Positions 15,142 through 23,896 are shown, counted from the first letter of the stretch. The stretch: 64,000 bases of DNA from Streptomyces fumanus (GCF_014655295.1 NZ_BNBI01000001.1:558001-622000); one strand, 5' to 3'. Numbers and translations: made by a program. The notes: a model not told the origin generated them from the sequence alone.

Positions 15142-15342
15142 TCATGCCGTGGGCTCGTTGTCCGGGGGCGTCGGCCGCTCGGGTAGTTCGGCGCCGTCGC
15201 GGCCGAGGTACCAGCGCATGAACTCGCGGACCACGCGGGTGCGTTCCCGGTCGCCGACGGCTTCGCCGAACGGCACCCATTCGTCGTCCGGGATGCGGAG
15301 TTGGCGGAGCGGGGTGTGTCCGTCGGTGCGCTGCTTGGCCAT
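15142..15342 (-). CDS. Ribbon-helix-helix repressor (probable)
   Basis: 66 residues on the minus strand. The pattern (PLRQLRIPDDEWVPFGEAVG, then DRERTRVVREFMRWYLG) fits a ribbon-helix-helix dimer: a short strand LRQLRI, helix A, a turn, and helix B with VVREFMRWYL. Such proteins bind short palindromes as tandem dimers. The gene is divergent from 15448 across a region with two perfect 14-bp palindromes and one degenerate copy, which overlaps its own promoter. Autorepression and control of the rightward WYL gene are inferred. Confidence 0.7.
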   Translation of the reverse strand: MAKQRTDGHTPLRQLRIPDDEWVPFGEAVGDRERTRVVREFMRWYLGRDGAELPERPTPPDNEPTA

Positions 15343-15357
15343 GCCTCGACTCTAGTC

Positions 15358-15429
15358 GTGTATATGCATTGGGTCCACCGAAGGGCTTGACGTGTATATA
15401 CACGACCCCTTAGGTTGTGTATATACACA
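15358..15429. promoter_or_regulatory. Tandem GTGTATATACAC operators
   Basis: CGTGTATATACACG (15391-15404) and TGTGTATATACACA (15416-15429) are perfect 14-bp palindromes with centres 25 bp apart. A degenerate copy, GTGTATATGCAT, lies at 15358-15369 next to the start of the leftward repressor. The AT-rich cores stand out sharply from the surrounding 70% GC DNA. Confidence 0.75.
15387..15416 (+). promoter_or_regulatory. Rightward promoter overlapping the operators
   Basis: TTGACG (15387-15392), 18-bp spacer, TAGGTT (15411-15416). The first operator fills the spacer and the second covers the -10 region and start point, so binding would block RNA polymerase. It would drive the WYL gene at 15448. 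Confidence 0.55.
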
Positions 15430-15447
15430 CCGGCGAGGGGGACCACG

Positions 15448-15837
15448 ATGAGGCACACCGCACGCGAAACCAGCACCCAGACCCTCACCCGTCTCATCAA
15501 GGCCCTCGACGCCAAGCACCCCGTCACCATCACCTACACCAAGGCCGACGGCACCGAGACCATCCGCACCATCGAGATCTACGACATCACCATCAGCGCC
15601 GCCGGCGACATCCTCCTCAAGGCCATGGACCGCGAGACCGGCGAGAGCCGCACCTTCCGCCTCGACCGCCTGATCTCCTACACGGTCCACCGCACCGCCT
15701 ACGTGATCGCCCGCCCGGCCGCCGACGACAAGCCGGCCCGCCCCGCCCGCGGTCTCGCCACCGTCACCGTGCTGTACCCGGTCGACTGCCCGGCCGTCGC
15801 CCGCGTCCAGCTCCTCGCCGACGCCCTCGCCGCCTGA
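15448..15837 (+). CDS. Stand-alone WYL-domain-like protein
   Basis: 129 residues from ATG 15448 (SD GAGGGGGAC); a longer frame to 15415 overlaps the operator and is rejected. The N-terminus (TSTQTLTRLIKALDAKHPVT) leads into ITYTKADGTETIRTIEIYDI, DILLKAMDRETGESRTFRLD and RLISYTVHR, the strand order of a WYL domain, which senses ligands such as nucleic acids in regulators of defence systems and the DNA-damage response. There is no attached HTH. Placed just before the terminase genes and under repressor control, it may be a phage regulator or a counter-defence modulator (inference). Confidence 0.7.
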   Translation: MRHTARETSTQTLTRLIKALDAKHPVTITYTKADGTETIRTIEIYDITISAAGDILLKAMDRETGESRTFRLDRLISYTVHRTAYVIARPAADDKPARPARGLATVTVLYPVDCPAVARVQLLADALAA

Positions 15838-15857
15838 CCGTCCCACATGTGACTGAA

Positions 15858-15884
15858 GGCCCGCCCCCTCGCCAGGGGCGGGCC
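15858..15884 (+). terminator. Terminator after the WYL gene
   Basis: Perfect 10-bp stem GGCCCGCCCC (15858-15867) and complement (15875-15884), 7-nt loop, 20 nt after the stop. Confidence 0.65.
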
Positions 15885-15989
15885 CTCGTCCTGCGCGCAC
15901 CCGTAGCGCCACCCCACCGGCCGCACGCATCGTTACCATCAAAGCACGCCAACAGGTAACACGCCCAACAAGCAGAAGGGGGAGCGCCC

Positions 15990-16535
15990 ATGACCACCGA
16001 CGACCCCACCCCCGACCCGCCCAAGCGCGCCCCCGGCCACCGCGACCGCGAAAACCAGACCCGCACCAGCCAAGGCCGCTACCAGGGCACCATCACCACC
16101 GACGAACGCGCCGCCGCCACCGCCCGCTACTGGGCCGAACACCCCGGCATCACCTACCAGCAGCTCGCCGACGCCACCGGCTGGTCCAACCGGGGCGACG
16201 CCTGGCGCGCTGTGCAGCGGGCCCGGAAGGCGGTGCTGCAGCAGGCCGGTGCGGAGGTCGTCGCGTCCGAGGCGGCGCAGCTCGACGACCTGTTCGTGCA
16301 CGCGATGGAGGTGCTGGAGCGGGACCACGTCGTCGTCTCCCACGGCAAGGTCGTGAAGGACGACGACGGCCGGCCGCTCCTGGACGACGGGCCGAAGCTG
16401 GCCGCGCTGCGCGAGATGCGGATGATCCGCGAGTCCTACCGCAAGCTGCACGGTCTCGACCAGCCCACCCAGGTCGCCGTGTCGGGGCAGGTCCGGTACG
16501 AGGTCGTCGGCGTCGACCCGGCGGACCTCACGTGA
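15990..16535 (+). CDS. terS: Terminase small subunit
   Basis: 181 residues. N-terminal disordered segment, then an HTH at about 40-75 (TTDERAAATARYWAEHPGI, TYQQLADATGWSNRGDAWRA) that would bind the packaging site, a helical oligomerisation part (VVASEAAQLDDLFVHAMEVL) and a C-terminal region (LAALREMRMIRESYRKLHGL) that contacts TerL. The C-terminus ends in VVGVDPADLT, and its stop overlaps the TerL start. It opens the rightward virion operon. Confidence 0.8.
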   Translation: MTTDDPTPDPPKRAPGHRDRENQTRTSQGRYQGTITTDERAAATARYWAEHPGITYQQLADATGWSNRGDAWRAVQRARKAVLQQAGAEVVASEAAQLDDLFVHAMEVLERDHVVVSHGKVVKDDDGRPLLDDGPKLAALREMRMIRESYRKLHGLDQPTQVAVSGQVRYEVVGVDPADLT

Positions 16536-17869
16536 CGACCGCGCTCGACCAGGACGCCGTCGTCCGGTACGAGCCGCGCGGCGCAGCGCGGGACCTGTTC
16601 AAGGCGCGCGAGTCCGAGGTGTTCATGGCCGGGCCGGCGGGGACCGGCAAGAGCCTGGCGTCGCTGTTCCGGCTGCACCTGACGGCGCTGCACAACCCGG
16701 ACGCCCGGTTCCTGATCGTCCGCAAGACTGCCGTGTCGCTGGGCTCGACGACGCTGGTGACGTACGAGAAGAAGGTCGCGGCCGACGCGCTCGCCCGGGG
16801 GATCGTGAAGTGGTTCGGGGGCAGCGCGCGGGAGGCGCCGGGCTACCGGTACTCGAACGGCGCGAAGATCAACGTCGGGGGGATGGACAAGCCCGAGAAG
16901 ATCATGAGTGCCGAGTATGACCTGGTGTTCGCCGACGAGGCCACCGAACTCACGATCACCGACTGGGAGTCCATCGGCACGCGCCTGCGCAACGGCAGGC
17001 TGTCGTGGCAGCAGCAGATCGGCGCCTGCAACCCCAGCCACCCCACGCACTGGATCAAGCAGCGCTGCGATCAGGGAACCGCGCGGATGCTGGTCTCCCG
17101 GCACCGGGACAACCCGGCGTACGTCAACGCCGACGGGACGTTCACCGAGGCGGGCCGGGCGTATTTCGCCAAGTTGGACGCGCTCACCGGGGTGCGGAAG
17201 CTGCGCCTGCGGGACGGCACGTGGGCGGCGGCCGAGGGCCTGATTTACGAGGAGTTCGACGAGGCCCTGCACCTGCTCGACCCGTTCACGATCCCCGACT
17301 CGTGGACGCGGTGGATCAGCGTGGACTTCGGGTTCACGAATCCGGCCGTGATCCAGTGGTGGGCCGAGGACGGCGACGGGCGCCTGTACCTGTACCGGGA
17401 GATCTACCACACGCGCCGCCTGGTCGAGGATCTCGCCCGGCAGGCCAAGCGGATCATGCAGCGGTCGGACGGCACGTGGCGCGAGCCCCGGCCCCGGGCG
17501 GTGATCTGCGACCACGACGCCGAGGACCGGGCCACGCTGGAGAAGCACCTCGGCCTGTCCACCACCCCCGCGAACAAGTCCGTCAGCCCCGGCATCCAGG
17601 CGGTGAAGACCCGGCTGAAGGTGGCCGGCGACGGGCGCCCGCGGGTCTTCATCGTGCGCGGTGCGCTCGTGGAGCGGGACCCGGAGCTGGACGCGGCGCG
17701 GAAGCCCTGCTCTACGGAGGAGGAGATCACGGGCTACGTGTGGGCAACGAAGCCGGGCGGCACCACGCCGGAGGTGCCGCTGAAGGAGAACGATCACGGG
17801 TTGGACGCGAAACGGTACATGGTCGCGGAGCGGGACCTCGGCGGACGCCCGCAGGTGCGATTCGTGTGA
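16532..17869 (+). CDS. terL: Terminase large subunit
   Basis: 445 residues, GTG start coupled to terS. The ATPase has Walker A GPAGTGKS (34-41), an FLIVRKTAVS motif, Walker B LVFADEATE (about 130-138), and the coupling segment IGACNPSHPTHW. The nuclease domain (from about 265) has WISVDFGFTNPAVIQWW (first Asp), CDHDAEDRATLEKH (second acidic site) and a late GLDAKRYMV. This motor cuts concatemers and packs DNA into the procapsid through the portal. Length and motifs are intact. Confidence 0.92.
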   Translation: MTTALDQDAVVRYEPRGAARDLFKARESEVFMAGPAGTGKSLASLFRLHLTALHNPDARFLIVRKTAVSLGSTTLVTYEKKVAADALARGIVKWFGGSAREAPGYRYSNGAKINVGGMDKPEKIMSAEYDLVFADEATELTITDWESIGTRLRNGRLSWQQQIGACNPSHPTHWIKQRCDQGTARMLVSRHRDNPAYVNADGTFTEAGRAYFAKLDALTGVRKLRLRDGTWAAAEGLIYEEFDEALHLLDPFTIPDSWTRWISVDFGFTNPAVIQWWAEDGDGRLYLYREIYHTRRLVEDLARQAKRIMQRSDGTWREPRPRAVICDHDAEDRATLEKHLGLSTTPANKSVSPGIQAVKTRLKVAGDGRPRVFIVRGALVERDPELDAARKPCSTEEEITGYVWATKPGGTTPEVPLKENDHGLDAKRYMVAERDLGGRPQVRFV

Positions 17870-17930
17870 CCTGATCGACTTGTAGGGTTCCCACAATGAA
17901 CGTCCCCGTCGGGACGAGAGGGGCGTAATC

Positions 17931-18113
17931 GTGACAAAGGAACGTCTCCGCAGGCTAGCAGTACAACTGAACAGAGCTATGCCGTACTTTCTCGACGCTA
18001 CCGGGGCTATGCTCTTGTCGAGTTCAGTCATGTTGATGACCCTCGCGGGTGGAATCGCCGCTCTCGGCTTGTCGGCCTTCTACATGAACTGGCGGATCTA
18101 CGGCGGTCGCTAG
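17931..18113 (+). CDS. Small membrane protein between terL and portal
   Basis: 60 residues from GTG 17931, SD GAGAGGGG. One or two hydrophobic stretches (GAMLLSSSVMLMTLAGGIAA, LGLSAFYMNW) follow a basic amphipathic N-terminus (KERLRRLAVQLNRAMPYF). Base composition is less GC-rich than neighbours. It is an unusual insertion in the conserved terL-portal junction; possible membrane moron or exclusion protein (inference). Confidence 0.6.
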   Translation: MTKERLRRLAVQLNRAMPYFLDATGAMLLSSSVMLMTLAGGIAALGLSAFYMNWRIYGGR

Positions 18114-18129
18114 TACGTGAGGAGGGCAG

Positions 18130-19707
18130 GTGGCCAGAACCCTCTTCGGTGACGTCGCCGCCGGCCTCCGCTCCCTGACCAACCGCACCCCCGTCCCCTT
18201 CGCCTCCACCGCCTCCCGCGCCGGACTCGGCTCCGGCCTGCTGCGTCCCGCCGGCCAAGAGGCCCAGATGCGGGCCATGGGCTCCAGCTCGACGCTGTAC
18301 GCGATCGTCGACCGGATCACCACCACGTACGCCGGGATCGAGTGGAAGCTCTACCGGAGCGCCGCCTCAGGCCGGGACGAGGACCGCGTCGAGGTCACCC
18401 GGCACGCAGCCCTCGACCTGTGGAACAAGCCCAACGCCTTCATGAGCGGCCCGCAGTTCCGGGAGTCGGCGCAGCAACACGAGGAGCTGACCGGCGAGCA
18501 GTGGTGGGTGATCGCCAAGCACGAGAACGTGAACCTGCCGCTGGAGCTGTGGCCCGTACGCCCGGACCGCATGGAGCCGGTCCCCGACCCGGACGATTTC
18601 CTGGTCGGGTTCATCTACCGCGGGCCGTCCGGGGAGCGGATCCCTCTGGGCAGGGACGAGGTCATCTTCCTGCGGCGCCCGAACCCGCTGGACCCGTACC
18701 GCGGCATGGGCGTGGTGCAGACGATCCTGATGGACATCGACGCCACCCACGCGTCGGCCGAGTGGAACGCGAACTTTTTCCGCAACAGCGCCGAGCCGGG
18801 CGGAGTCGTCGAGGCGGAACGCCGCCTGACGGATGAGGAGTTCCGCGAGTTCACCGACCGCTGGCGCGAGCAGCACCGCGGCGTGTCCAACGCCCACCGG
18901 GTCGCGGTGCTGGAGAACGGCCTGAAGTGGGTCGACCGCAAGTACTCCATGCGGGACATGCAGTTCACCGAACTGCGCGGCGTCAACCGGGAGATCATCC
19001 GCGAGGCGTTCGGGTTCCCCAAGCCGATGCTGGGCGCGACCGACGACGTCAACCGCGCCAACGCCGAGGCCGCCGCCTACGTCTTCGCGCGCTGGCTGAT
19101 CCAGCCCCGCCTGGAGCGGATCCGCGAGACCCTCAACACCCGGCTGCTGCCCATGTACGGCGCGGCCGGCGCGGGCCTGGAGTTCGACTTCGCCAACCCC
19201 GTCCCAGAAGACGAGGAGACCACCGCCCGGGTCCTCGCCTCCCGCGCGCAGACCGCGCAGGTCCTGCGCGCAGCAGGCTGGGACTCCACCGACGTGGTGT
19301 CTGCGGCTGGCCTGCCCGAGATGGGCTCCCGCGATCCGCAGGAGCAGCTCCTCGTGGACATCGTCCGCGGCGCCCCGTCGACCGCGCCGGTGATTTTGCC
19401 CCTGCTCGGCTTCGACGTCCCGTCCGGGGCGCCGCCGGTCGCCGCCCCGGCGAACGCGTGGACCCCGCCGGCGTGGGCGGCCGAGGAGATCGAGGCGGCG
19501 CAGCGCTGGGTGGTGGTGGCGAAGGACGACGACGACACCTGCCAGCCGTGCCGGGACAACAACGGCAAGACCTACCGGAACCGGGCCGACGCCTACAAGG
19601 ACTACCCGGGCGGCCAGGGCTACGTGCACTGCGTCGGCGCGGAGCACGGCAACGAGTGCAGGTGCCGCGTGGTCAAGCGCGGGCGCAAGGGAGATGAGGG
19701 CTCATGA
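18130..19707 (+). CDS. Portal protein with MuF-like Cys-rich C-terminus
   Basis: 525 residues. Residues 1-400 have HK97-type portal features: YAIVDRITTTYAGIEWKLYR, LWNKPNAFMSGPQFRE, QWWVIAKHENVNLPLELWPV, GFIYRGPSGERIPL, GMGVVQTILMDIDATHASAE, NFFRNSAEPGGVVE, REAFGFPKPMLGATDDVNRA. The dodecameric portal is the DNA channel of the head. The last 70 residues (VVVAKDDDDTCQPCRDNNGK, then HCVGAEHGNECRCRVVKRG) resemble the C-terminal Cys motif of Mu gpF minor head proteins, so the two functions may be fused. The stop is coupled to the protease gene. Confidence 0.88.
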   Translation: MARTLFGDVAAGLRSLTNRTPVPFASTASRAGLGSGLLRPAGQEAQMRAMGSSSTLYAIVDRITTTYAGIEWKLYRSAASGRDEDRVEVTRHAALDLWNKPNAFMSGPQFRESAQQHEELTGEQWWVIAKHENVNLPLELWPVRPDRMEPVPDPDDFLVGFIYRGPSGERIPLGRDEVIFLRRPNPLDPYRGMGVVQTILMDIDATHASAEWNANFFRNSAEPGGVVEAERRLTDEEFREFTDRWREQHRGVSNAHRVAVLENGLKWVDRKYSMRDMQFTELRGVNREIIREAFGFPKPMLGATDDVNRANAEAAAYVFARWLIQPRLERIRETLNTRLLPMYGAAGAGLEFDFANPVPEDEETTARVLASRAQTAQVLRAAGWDSTDVVSAAGLPEMGSRDPQEQLLVDIVRGAPSTAPVILPLLGFDVPSGAPPVAAPANAWTPPAWAAEEIEAAQRWVVVAKDDDDTCQPCRDNNGKTYRNRADAYKDYPGGQGYVHCVGAEHGNECRCRVVKRGRKGDEGS

Positions 19708-20756
19708 CCATCGTGCTGCCCGGCAGGGCGGGCGTCTTCCAGGCGCGGCAGCGGGAGCAGGGCGAGCGGGAGCGCGCGCGGCTCGGCGTGGAGGCCCGGT
19801 CCTGGTACCGGATCACGAACGCCGCGGACCCGGACGAGGCCGAGCTGCTGCTGTACGACGAGATCGGCGGCTGGTGGGGCTGCACCGCCGACCAGCTCAT
19901 CGCCGACCTGCGGGGCATCACCGCGCCGCGGATGCGGGTCCGGGTCAACAGCCCGGGCGGATCGGTGTTCGAGGGCGTGGCCATCGCCAACGCCCTGCGC
20001 TCCCACCCCGCGAGCGTCACCGTGCAGGTCGACGGGATCGCCGCCTCCATCGCCAGCGTGATCGCGATGGCCGGGGACCGCATCGAGATGGCCCCCAACA
20101 CCATGCTGATGATCCACGACGCCTCCGGGGTGTGCCTCGGCAACGCGGCCGACATGGAGGAGATGGCCGAACTCCTCGACCTGATCAGCGACAACATCGC
20201 CGACGCCTACGCCGCCCGCGCGGGCGGCACCCGGGAGCAGTGGCGCGAGCGGATGCGGGCCGAGACCTGGTACCTGCCGGAGGACGCCGTGGAGAACGGC
20301 CTCGCCGACGAGGCGATCCCCGCGCCGAAGGCTGGCACGCCTGCCGAGCCCGACGAGGACGACGACGAGCCGGACATGGCGCGCGCCTGGGACCTCGCCG
20401 CGTACGGCTACACCGGCCCGGGCCGCGACGAGCCGAAGGCCGGGGAGGCCGGGCGGACGACGCTCACCATCGACATCGCCTCCGCACTCGGCGAGGGCTT
20501 CGTCGAGCAGCTCCGCACGCTGGTCCGCAAGGAAGTCGCCGACCGGTCGCCCGCTCCCGCCGAGCCCGCCCCGGCGGTCGAGGACAACACGGACGCGGCC
20601 GGCACCGAGCCGGCCGCAGAGACCGCCGAGCCGGAACCGCCGGCCGACGACTGGACGGCGCTGGTCGCCGGCCTCATCACCGACGACGGCGACGACTGGT
20701 CGGCGCTCGTCACCAACCTGATCGAGCCCGAGTCGTCCAGCGCGGCGACGGACTGA
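19704..20756 (+). CDS. ClpP-like prohead protease
   Basis: 350 residues, ATGA-coupled to the portal. The S49/ClpP-type fold is clear: RVRVNSPGGSVFEGVAIANA (oxyanion-hole loop), VDGIAASIASVIAMAGD with nucleophile S115, MLMIHDASG with H138, then the third-residue region around LLDLISDNIADAY. It cleaves the capsid scaffolding segment during head maturation. After residue about 215 a long acidic, Ala/Glu-rich tail could act as scaffold or targeting region, longer than in the minimal proteases (about 220 residues). Confidence 0.88.
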   Translation: MTIVLPGRAGVFQARQREQGERERARLGVEARSWYRITNAADPDEAELLLYDEIGGWWGCTADQLIADLRGITAPRMRVRVNSPGGSVFEGVAIANALRSHPASVTVQVDGIAASIASVIAMAGDRIEMAPNTMLMIHDASGVCLGNAADMEEMAELLDLISDNIADAYAARAGGTREQWRERMRAETWYLPEDAVENGLADEAIPAPKAGTPAEPDEDDDEPDMARAWDLAAYGYTGPGRDEPKAGEAGRTTLTIDIASALGEGFVEQLRTLVRKEVADRSPAPAEPAPAVEDNTDAAGTEPAAETAEPEPPADDWTALVAGLITDDGDDWSALVTNLIEPESSSAATD

Positions 20757-20767
20757 AGGAGGACCCA

Positions 20768-22129
20768 GTGGCTCCCACTCCCACCATCCCGCGCAACGCC
20801 GACGAACTGGCGGAGATGCTCGCCGACGGCGCGAAGCTCCGCGAGGTCATGGCCTCGCGCGAGTCCCTGACCGAGTTCATCACCGCCTACGGCAACGCCC
20901 TCCAGGGCGAGGGCACCGACCTCAATCGTCTCGTCGCCGAGGAGACGCAGCGGGTGTTCGCGCAGATGATGCGCGAGAACGGCATGGGCGAGGACGGGCG
21001 GGCAGCGATGAAGCGCCTCGACCTCGACCCGCAGGCCAAGCGGCGTGGGATGCTCACCTCACACCGCAAGGGCACCGCCCACAACCCGGCCGCGCCCGGT
21101 GCTTCCCTCGACCCGCACTTCACCGACAGCGTCGAGTACGCGCGCACCATCTGGCACAAGTCGCCGGAGGCGGAGGTCGCGGAGAAGCTGACCATCCTGC
21201 GTAACGCGGCGAGCAGCGTGTCTCCTGCGGACGGTGGATTCCTCGTCCCGGAGACGCTCCGCTCCCAGCTCTTGCAGATCGCACTGGAGCAGTCCGTCGT
21301 CCGGCCGCTGGCCACTGTCATCCCGATGGACTCGGCCCGCGTCCCGATGCCGCTCATCGACTCGACGACGAACAAGGGCAGCGTCTTCGGCGGGATGATC
21401 GCCTACTGGGGCGAGGAGTCGGCGATGCTCCAGGACGCGAATCCCAAGTTCGCGCGGGTCGAGCTGGACGCGAAGAAGCTCACGGGGCTCAGCGCGGTCC
21501 CGAACGAGCTGCTGCAGGATTCCATCGTCTCGTTCGCCTCCCTGATCGAGACGCTGTGGCCGCAGGCCCTCGCGTTCTCCGAGGACCAGGCGTTCATGAC
21601 CGGCACCGGCGCCGGAATGCCCCTCGGCTTTTTCGGCGCGAAGAACAAGGCCGCCGTGACCGTCACCCGCACCACCTCCGGCAAAATCCAGTACGTCGAC
21701 ATCGTCGCGATGTACGCGCAGATGCTGCCGTCGTCGCTGTCGAACGCGGTGTGGATCGTCGCCCCGGACGCCCTGCCGCAGCTCCTGCAGATGAGCCTGG
21801 ACGTCGGCACCGGCGGCAACAGCGTGTTCGTCGTCAACGCCGCGGGCCCGTTCCCGATGACCATTTTCGGCCGCCCGCTGATCATCAGCGAGAAGGCAGC
21901 CGCGCTCGGCGCCCGCGGCGACATCGCGTTCGTCGACCTGTCGTACTACCTCATCGGCGACCGGCAGACCATGACCGCCGACTCCAGCACCGACTACCGC
22001 TTCGGCAACGACCAGACCACGTTCAGGATCATTCAGCGCGTCGACGGTCGGCCGTGGCTGCAGTCCGCCATCACCCCCGCCAACGGCAGCTCGAAGAAGC
22101 TCTCCCCGTTCGTCGAACTCGCGGCGTAG
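20768..22129 (+). CDS. Major capsid protein (HK97 fold)
   Basis: 453 residues from GTG 20768 with SD AAGGAGG. Residues 1-130 form the delta/scaffold domain (NADELAEMLADGAKLREVM; QRVFAQMMRENGMGEDGR). The capsid body follows: SSVSPADGGFLVPETLRSQL, LATVIPMDSARVPMPLID, IAYWGEESAMLQDANPKF, KLTGLSAVPNELLQDSIVSF, EDQAFMTGTGAGMPLGF, TIFGRPLIISEKAAALG, DQTTFRIIQRVDGRP. It is the shell subunit, matured by the upstream protease. Confidence 0.92.
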   Translation: MAPTPTIPRNADELAEMLADGAKLREVMASRESLTEFITAYGNALQGEGTDLNRLVAEETQRVFAQMMRENGMGEDGRAAMKRLDLDPQAKRRGMLTSHRKGTAHNPAAPGASLDPHFTDSVEYARTIWHKSPEAEVAEKLTILRNAASSVSPADGGFLVPETLRSQLLQIALEQSVVRPLATVIPMDSARVPMPLIDSTTNKGSVFGGMIAYWGEESAMLQDANPKFARVELDAKKLTGLSAVPNELLQDSIVSFASLIETLWPQALAFSEDQAFMTGTGAGMPLGFFGAKNKAAVTVTRTTSGKIQYVDIVAMYAQMLPSSLSNAVWIVAPDALPQLLQMSLDVGTGGNSVFVVNAAGPFPMTIFGRPLIISEKAAALGARGDIAFVDLSYYLIGDRQTMTADSSTDYRFGNDQTTFRIIQRVDGRPWLQSAITPANGSSKKLSPFVELAA

Positions 22130-22220
22130 CGGCCCGGCCGGCGGCGGCATTCACACCCCGCCGCCGGCTCCGACCCGACCGGCAGTGTCGCCCCGGCGGC
22201 AACCCAGACAGGAGAACCCC

Positions 22221-22661
22221 ATGTCGCAGAAGGCTCTTGGCCGACTGTTCAACACCACCCCGGCCGCCGACAACGTGTGGATCAACATCGGCGACCAGGC
22301 GGGCGGCGTGACGTTCGTCGGCTACCTCGGCGCCGCCGCAGGCGACACGTACACCCTCCAGCAGGCCAAGGACGCGTCCGGCACCGGCGCGGCGAACCTC
22401 GCCGCGATCAGCGAGTACTACACCAACACCGGCAACGGCACCGACGCATGGGTGCGGCGGACGCAGGCCGCGGCCGCCACCGTCGTCACCGCGGCGGCCG
22501 CCGTGCAGCAGGCCGTCGTCATCGAGGTCGAGGGCACGCAGCTCGCCGACGACTACTGCTTCGTGCGGCTGGCCTCGACCGGGGCGGGCACGGTCAACGC
22601 GATCCAGCGGGACCTGATGGTGCAGCGCGCCCCGGAGAACCTCCCGGCCACGGGGGTCTGA
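22221..22661 (+). CDS. Head-associated protein (possible decoration)
   Basis: 146 residues from ATG 22221, SD AGGAGAA. Small beta-rich sequence: TTPAADNVWINIGDQAGGVT, FVGYLGAAAGDTYTLQQAK, VVIEVEGTQLADDYCFVRLA, then VNAIQRDLMVQRAPENL. Position straight after the capsid gene fits a head decoration or stabilising protein. No family recognised; function inferred from order. Confidence 0.65.
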   Translation: MSQKALGRLFNTTPAADNVWINIGDQAGGVTFVGYLGAAAGDTYTLQQAKDASGTGAANLAAISEYYTNTGNGTDAWVRRTQAAAATVVTAAAAVQQAVVIEVEGTQLADDYCFVRLASTGAGTVNAIQRDLMVQRAPENLPATGV

Positions 22662-22662
22662 C

Positions 22663-23118
22663 GTGGCCCTGCTGGTGTGCACCGACTGTACGGCCCGCTA
22701 CTCGGTGGGCGCCCCCCGCTGCCCGCAGTGCGGCAGCACCGAGCACGTCGAGGAAGGAGCACAGGACATGCCGAAGATCACGAGGCACGGCGGCCCGTCC
22801 GTCGCGGACGAGGAAGTCGTCGTCGAGACGGAGAACGGGCGCGAGCTGGCGCCGGTGTCGGAGGCCGACCCGGACAAGGTCGTCACCGACGAGGGAGATG
22901 AGGGAGGTGAAGGGTCATCGGCTGGGAGCAGCTCCGAGACATCGTCCGAGACGCAGTCGAGTACGCCCGGGACGAGCGAGACGCCGACCCCGTCGCCTGT
23001 CCGCGTGACGGGGAGCCGCTCCGCGAAGGCCCAGAAGCAGACCCCGGGCTCTACTGCCGGTTCTGCGGATGGCGGCCCGGCGGCCGGTTCGTCGGCGACC
23101 GGCTCCGCTGACAAGTAG
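22663..23118 (+). CDS. Zinc-ribbon protein with long disordered tail
   Basis: 151 residues. N-terminal zinc ribbon (LLVCTDCTARYSVGAPRCPQCGST: C-x2-C...C-x2-C), then a linker (MPKITRHGGPSVADEEVVVE) and a Ser/Thr/Gly-rich disordered tail from residue 85. Comparable proteins with a zinc ribbon lie between capsid and connector genes in several Streptomyces phages; their role is not known. It starts one base after the preceding stop. Confidence 0.65.
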   Translation: MALLVCTDCTARYSVGAPRCPQCGSTEHVEEGAQDMPKITRHGGPSVADEEVVVETENGRELAPVSEADPDKVVTDEGDEGGEGSSAGSSSETSSETQSSTPGTSETPTPSPVRVTGSRSAKAQKQTPGSTAGSADGGPAAGSSATGSADK

Positions 23119-23152
23119 CCCCACCAGCGACGTTCGAGAGGAGGTGAGCATC

Positions 23153-23896
23153 ATGACCGCGACCGGCTACACGTCCCCCGGCGGCGACCCCCGCAAGGTC
23201 GACGTGGCAGGCGACGCGATGACGGGCGACCTGGTGCTCGCCGACTCCACCCCGGACACGGACCGGTCCGCGACGTCGCGGGCGTACGTGCTGGAGCAGG
23301 TCGCCGGGGCCGGTACGGGCGTCGCGTCCGGCACCGTCAGCGCCGCGACGTCGTTCGGGCAGGCGGCCAGCGCCGGGGTCAGCACCGCGTACTCCCGCGG
23401 CGACCACAGCCACGGCACGCCGCCCGCACCGTCCGGTACCGCGACGCGTACGGCGGAGGCCCGGATCACCGCAGGCGACGTCGCGCTCGCCAGCTCGCCG
23501 TCGTGGACGATCGTCTCGTCCGGGACCACGCAGCTCGCCTGCTCGATCCCCGCCGCCGCAGGCGACCGCATTCACGTGACCGTGCAGTTCATGCGCACCG
23601 GGTCCGGCTTCTTCCTCGACATGGCCACCCTCACCTCTACGGGCGCCATCTCCCGGTACCTCGGCTCCGGCACCGCAACGCCACTGCCCGAGGGCAACCC
23701 GGGCTACTACCCGCAGGCCGCCTCGTTCCCGGCCGCGACCGGGCCCGTCCAGATGATCCTCACTCCCGGGGAGATCACCGCCGACGGCCGGGCCACCGTC
23801 GCCCTCGTCGCCCGCGGCACCGGAACCCAGACCATCTACGCCAGCAGCACCTACCCCTGGTATGTGCTGCTCACCAACCTCGGACCGGTGTCATGA
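23153..23896 (+). CDS. Virion structural protein, minor tail/appendage type
   Basis: 247 residues from ATG 23153 (SD GAGGAGG). N-terminus DPRKVDVAGDAMTGDLVLAD, then AATSFGQAASAGVSTAYSRG and DHSHGTPP, a repeat-rich stretch shared with minor tail and appendage proteins of actinophages. The C-terminal 140 residues are beta-rich (WTIVSSGTTQLACSIPAAAG, GDRIHVTVQFMRTGSGFFLD) and resemble a jelly-roll or TNF-like module. Its location among connector genes is unusual for a tail fibre, so it may be a head fibre (inference). Confidence 0.65.
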   Translation: MTATGYTSPGGDPRKVDVAGDAMTGDLVLADSTPDTDRSATSRAYVLEQVAGAGTGVASGTVSAATSFGQAASAGVSTAYSRGDHSHGTPPAPSGTATRTAEARITAGDVALASSPSWTIVSSGTTQLACSIPAAAGDRIHVTVQFMRTGSGFFLDMATLTSTGAISRYLGSGTATPLPEGNPGYYPQAASFPAATGPVQMILTPGEITADGRATVALVARGTGTQTIYASSTYPWYVLLTNLGPVS

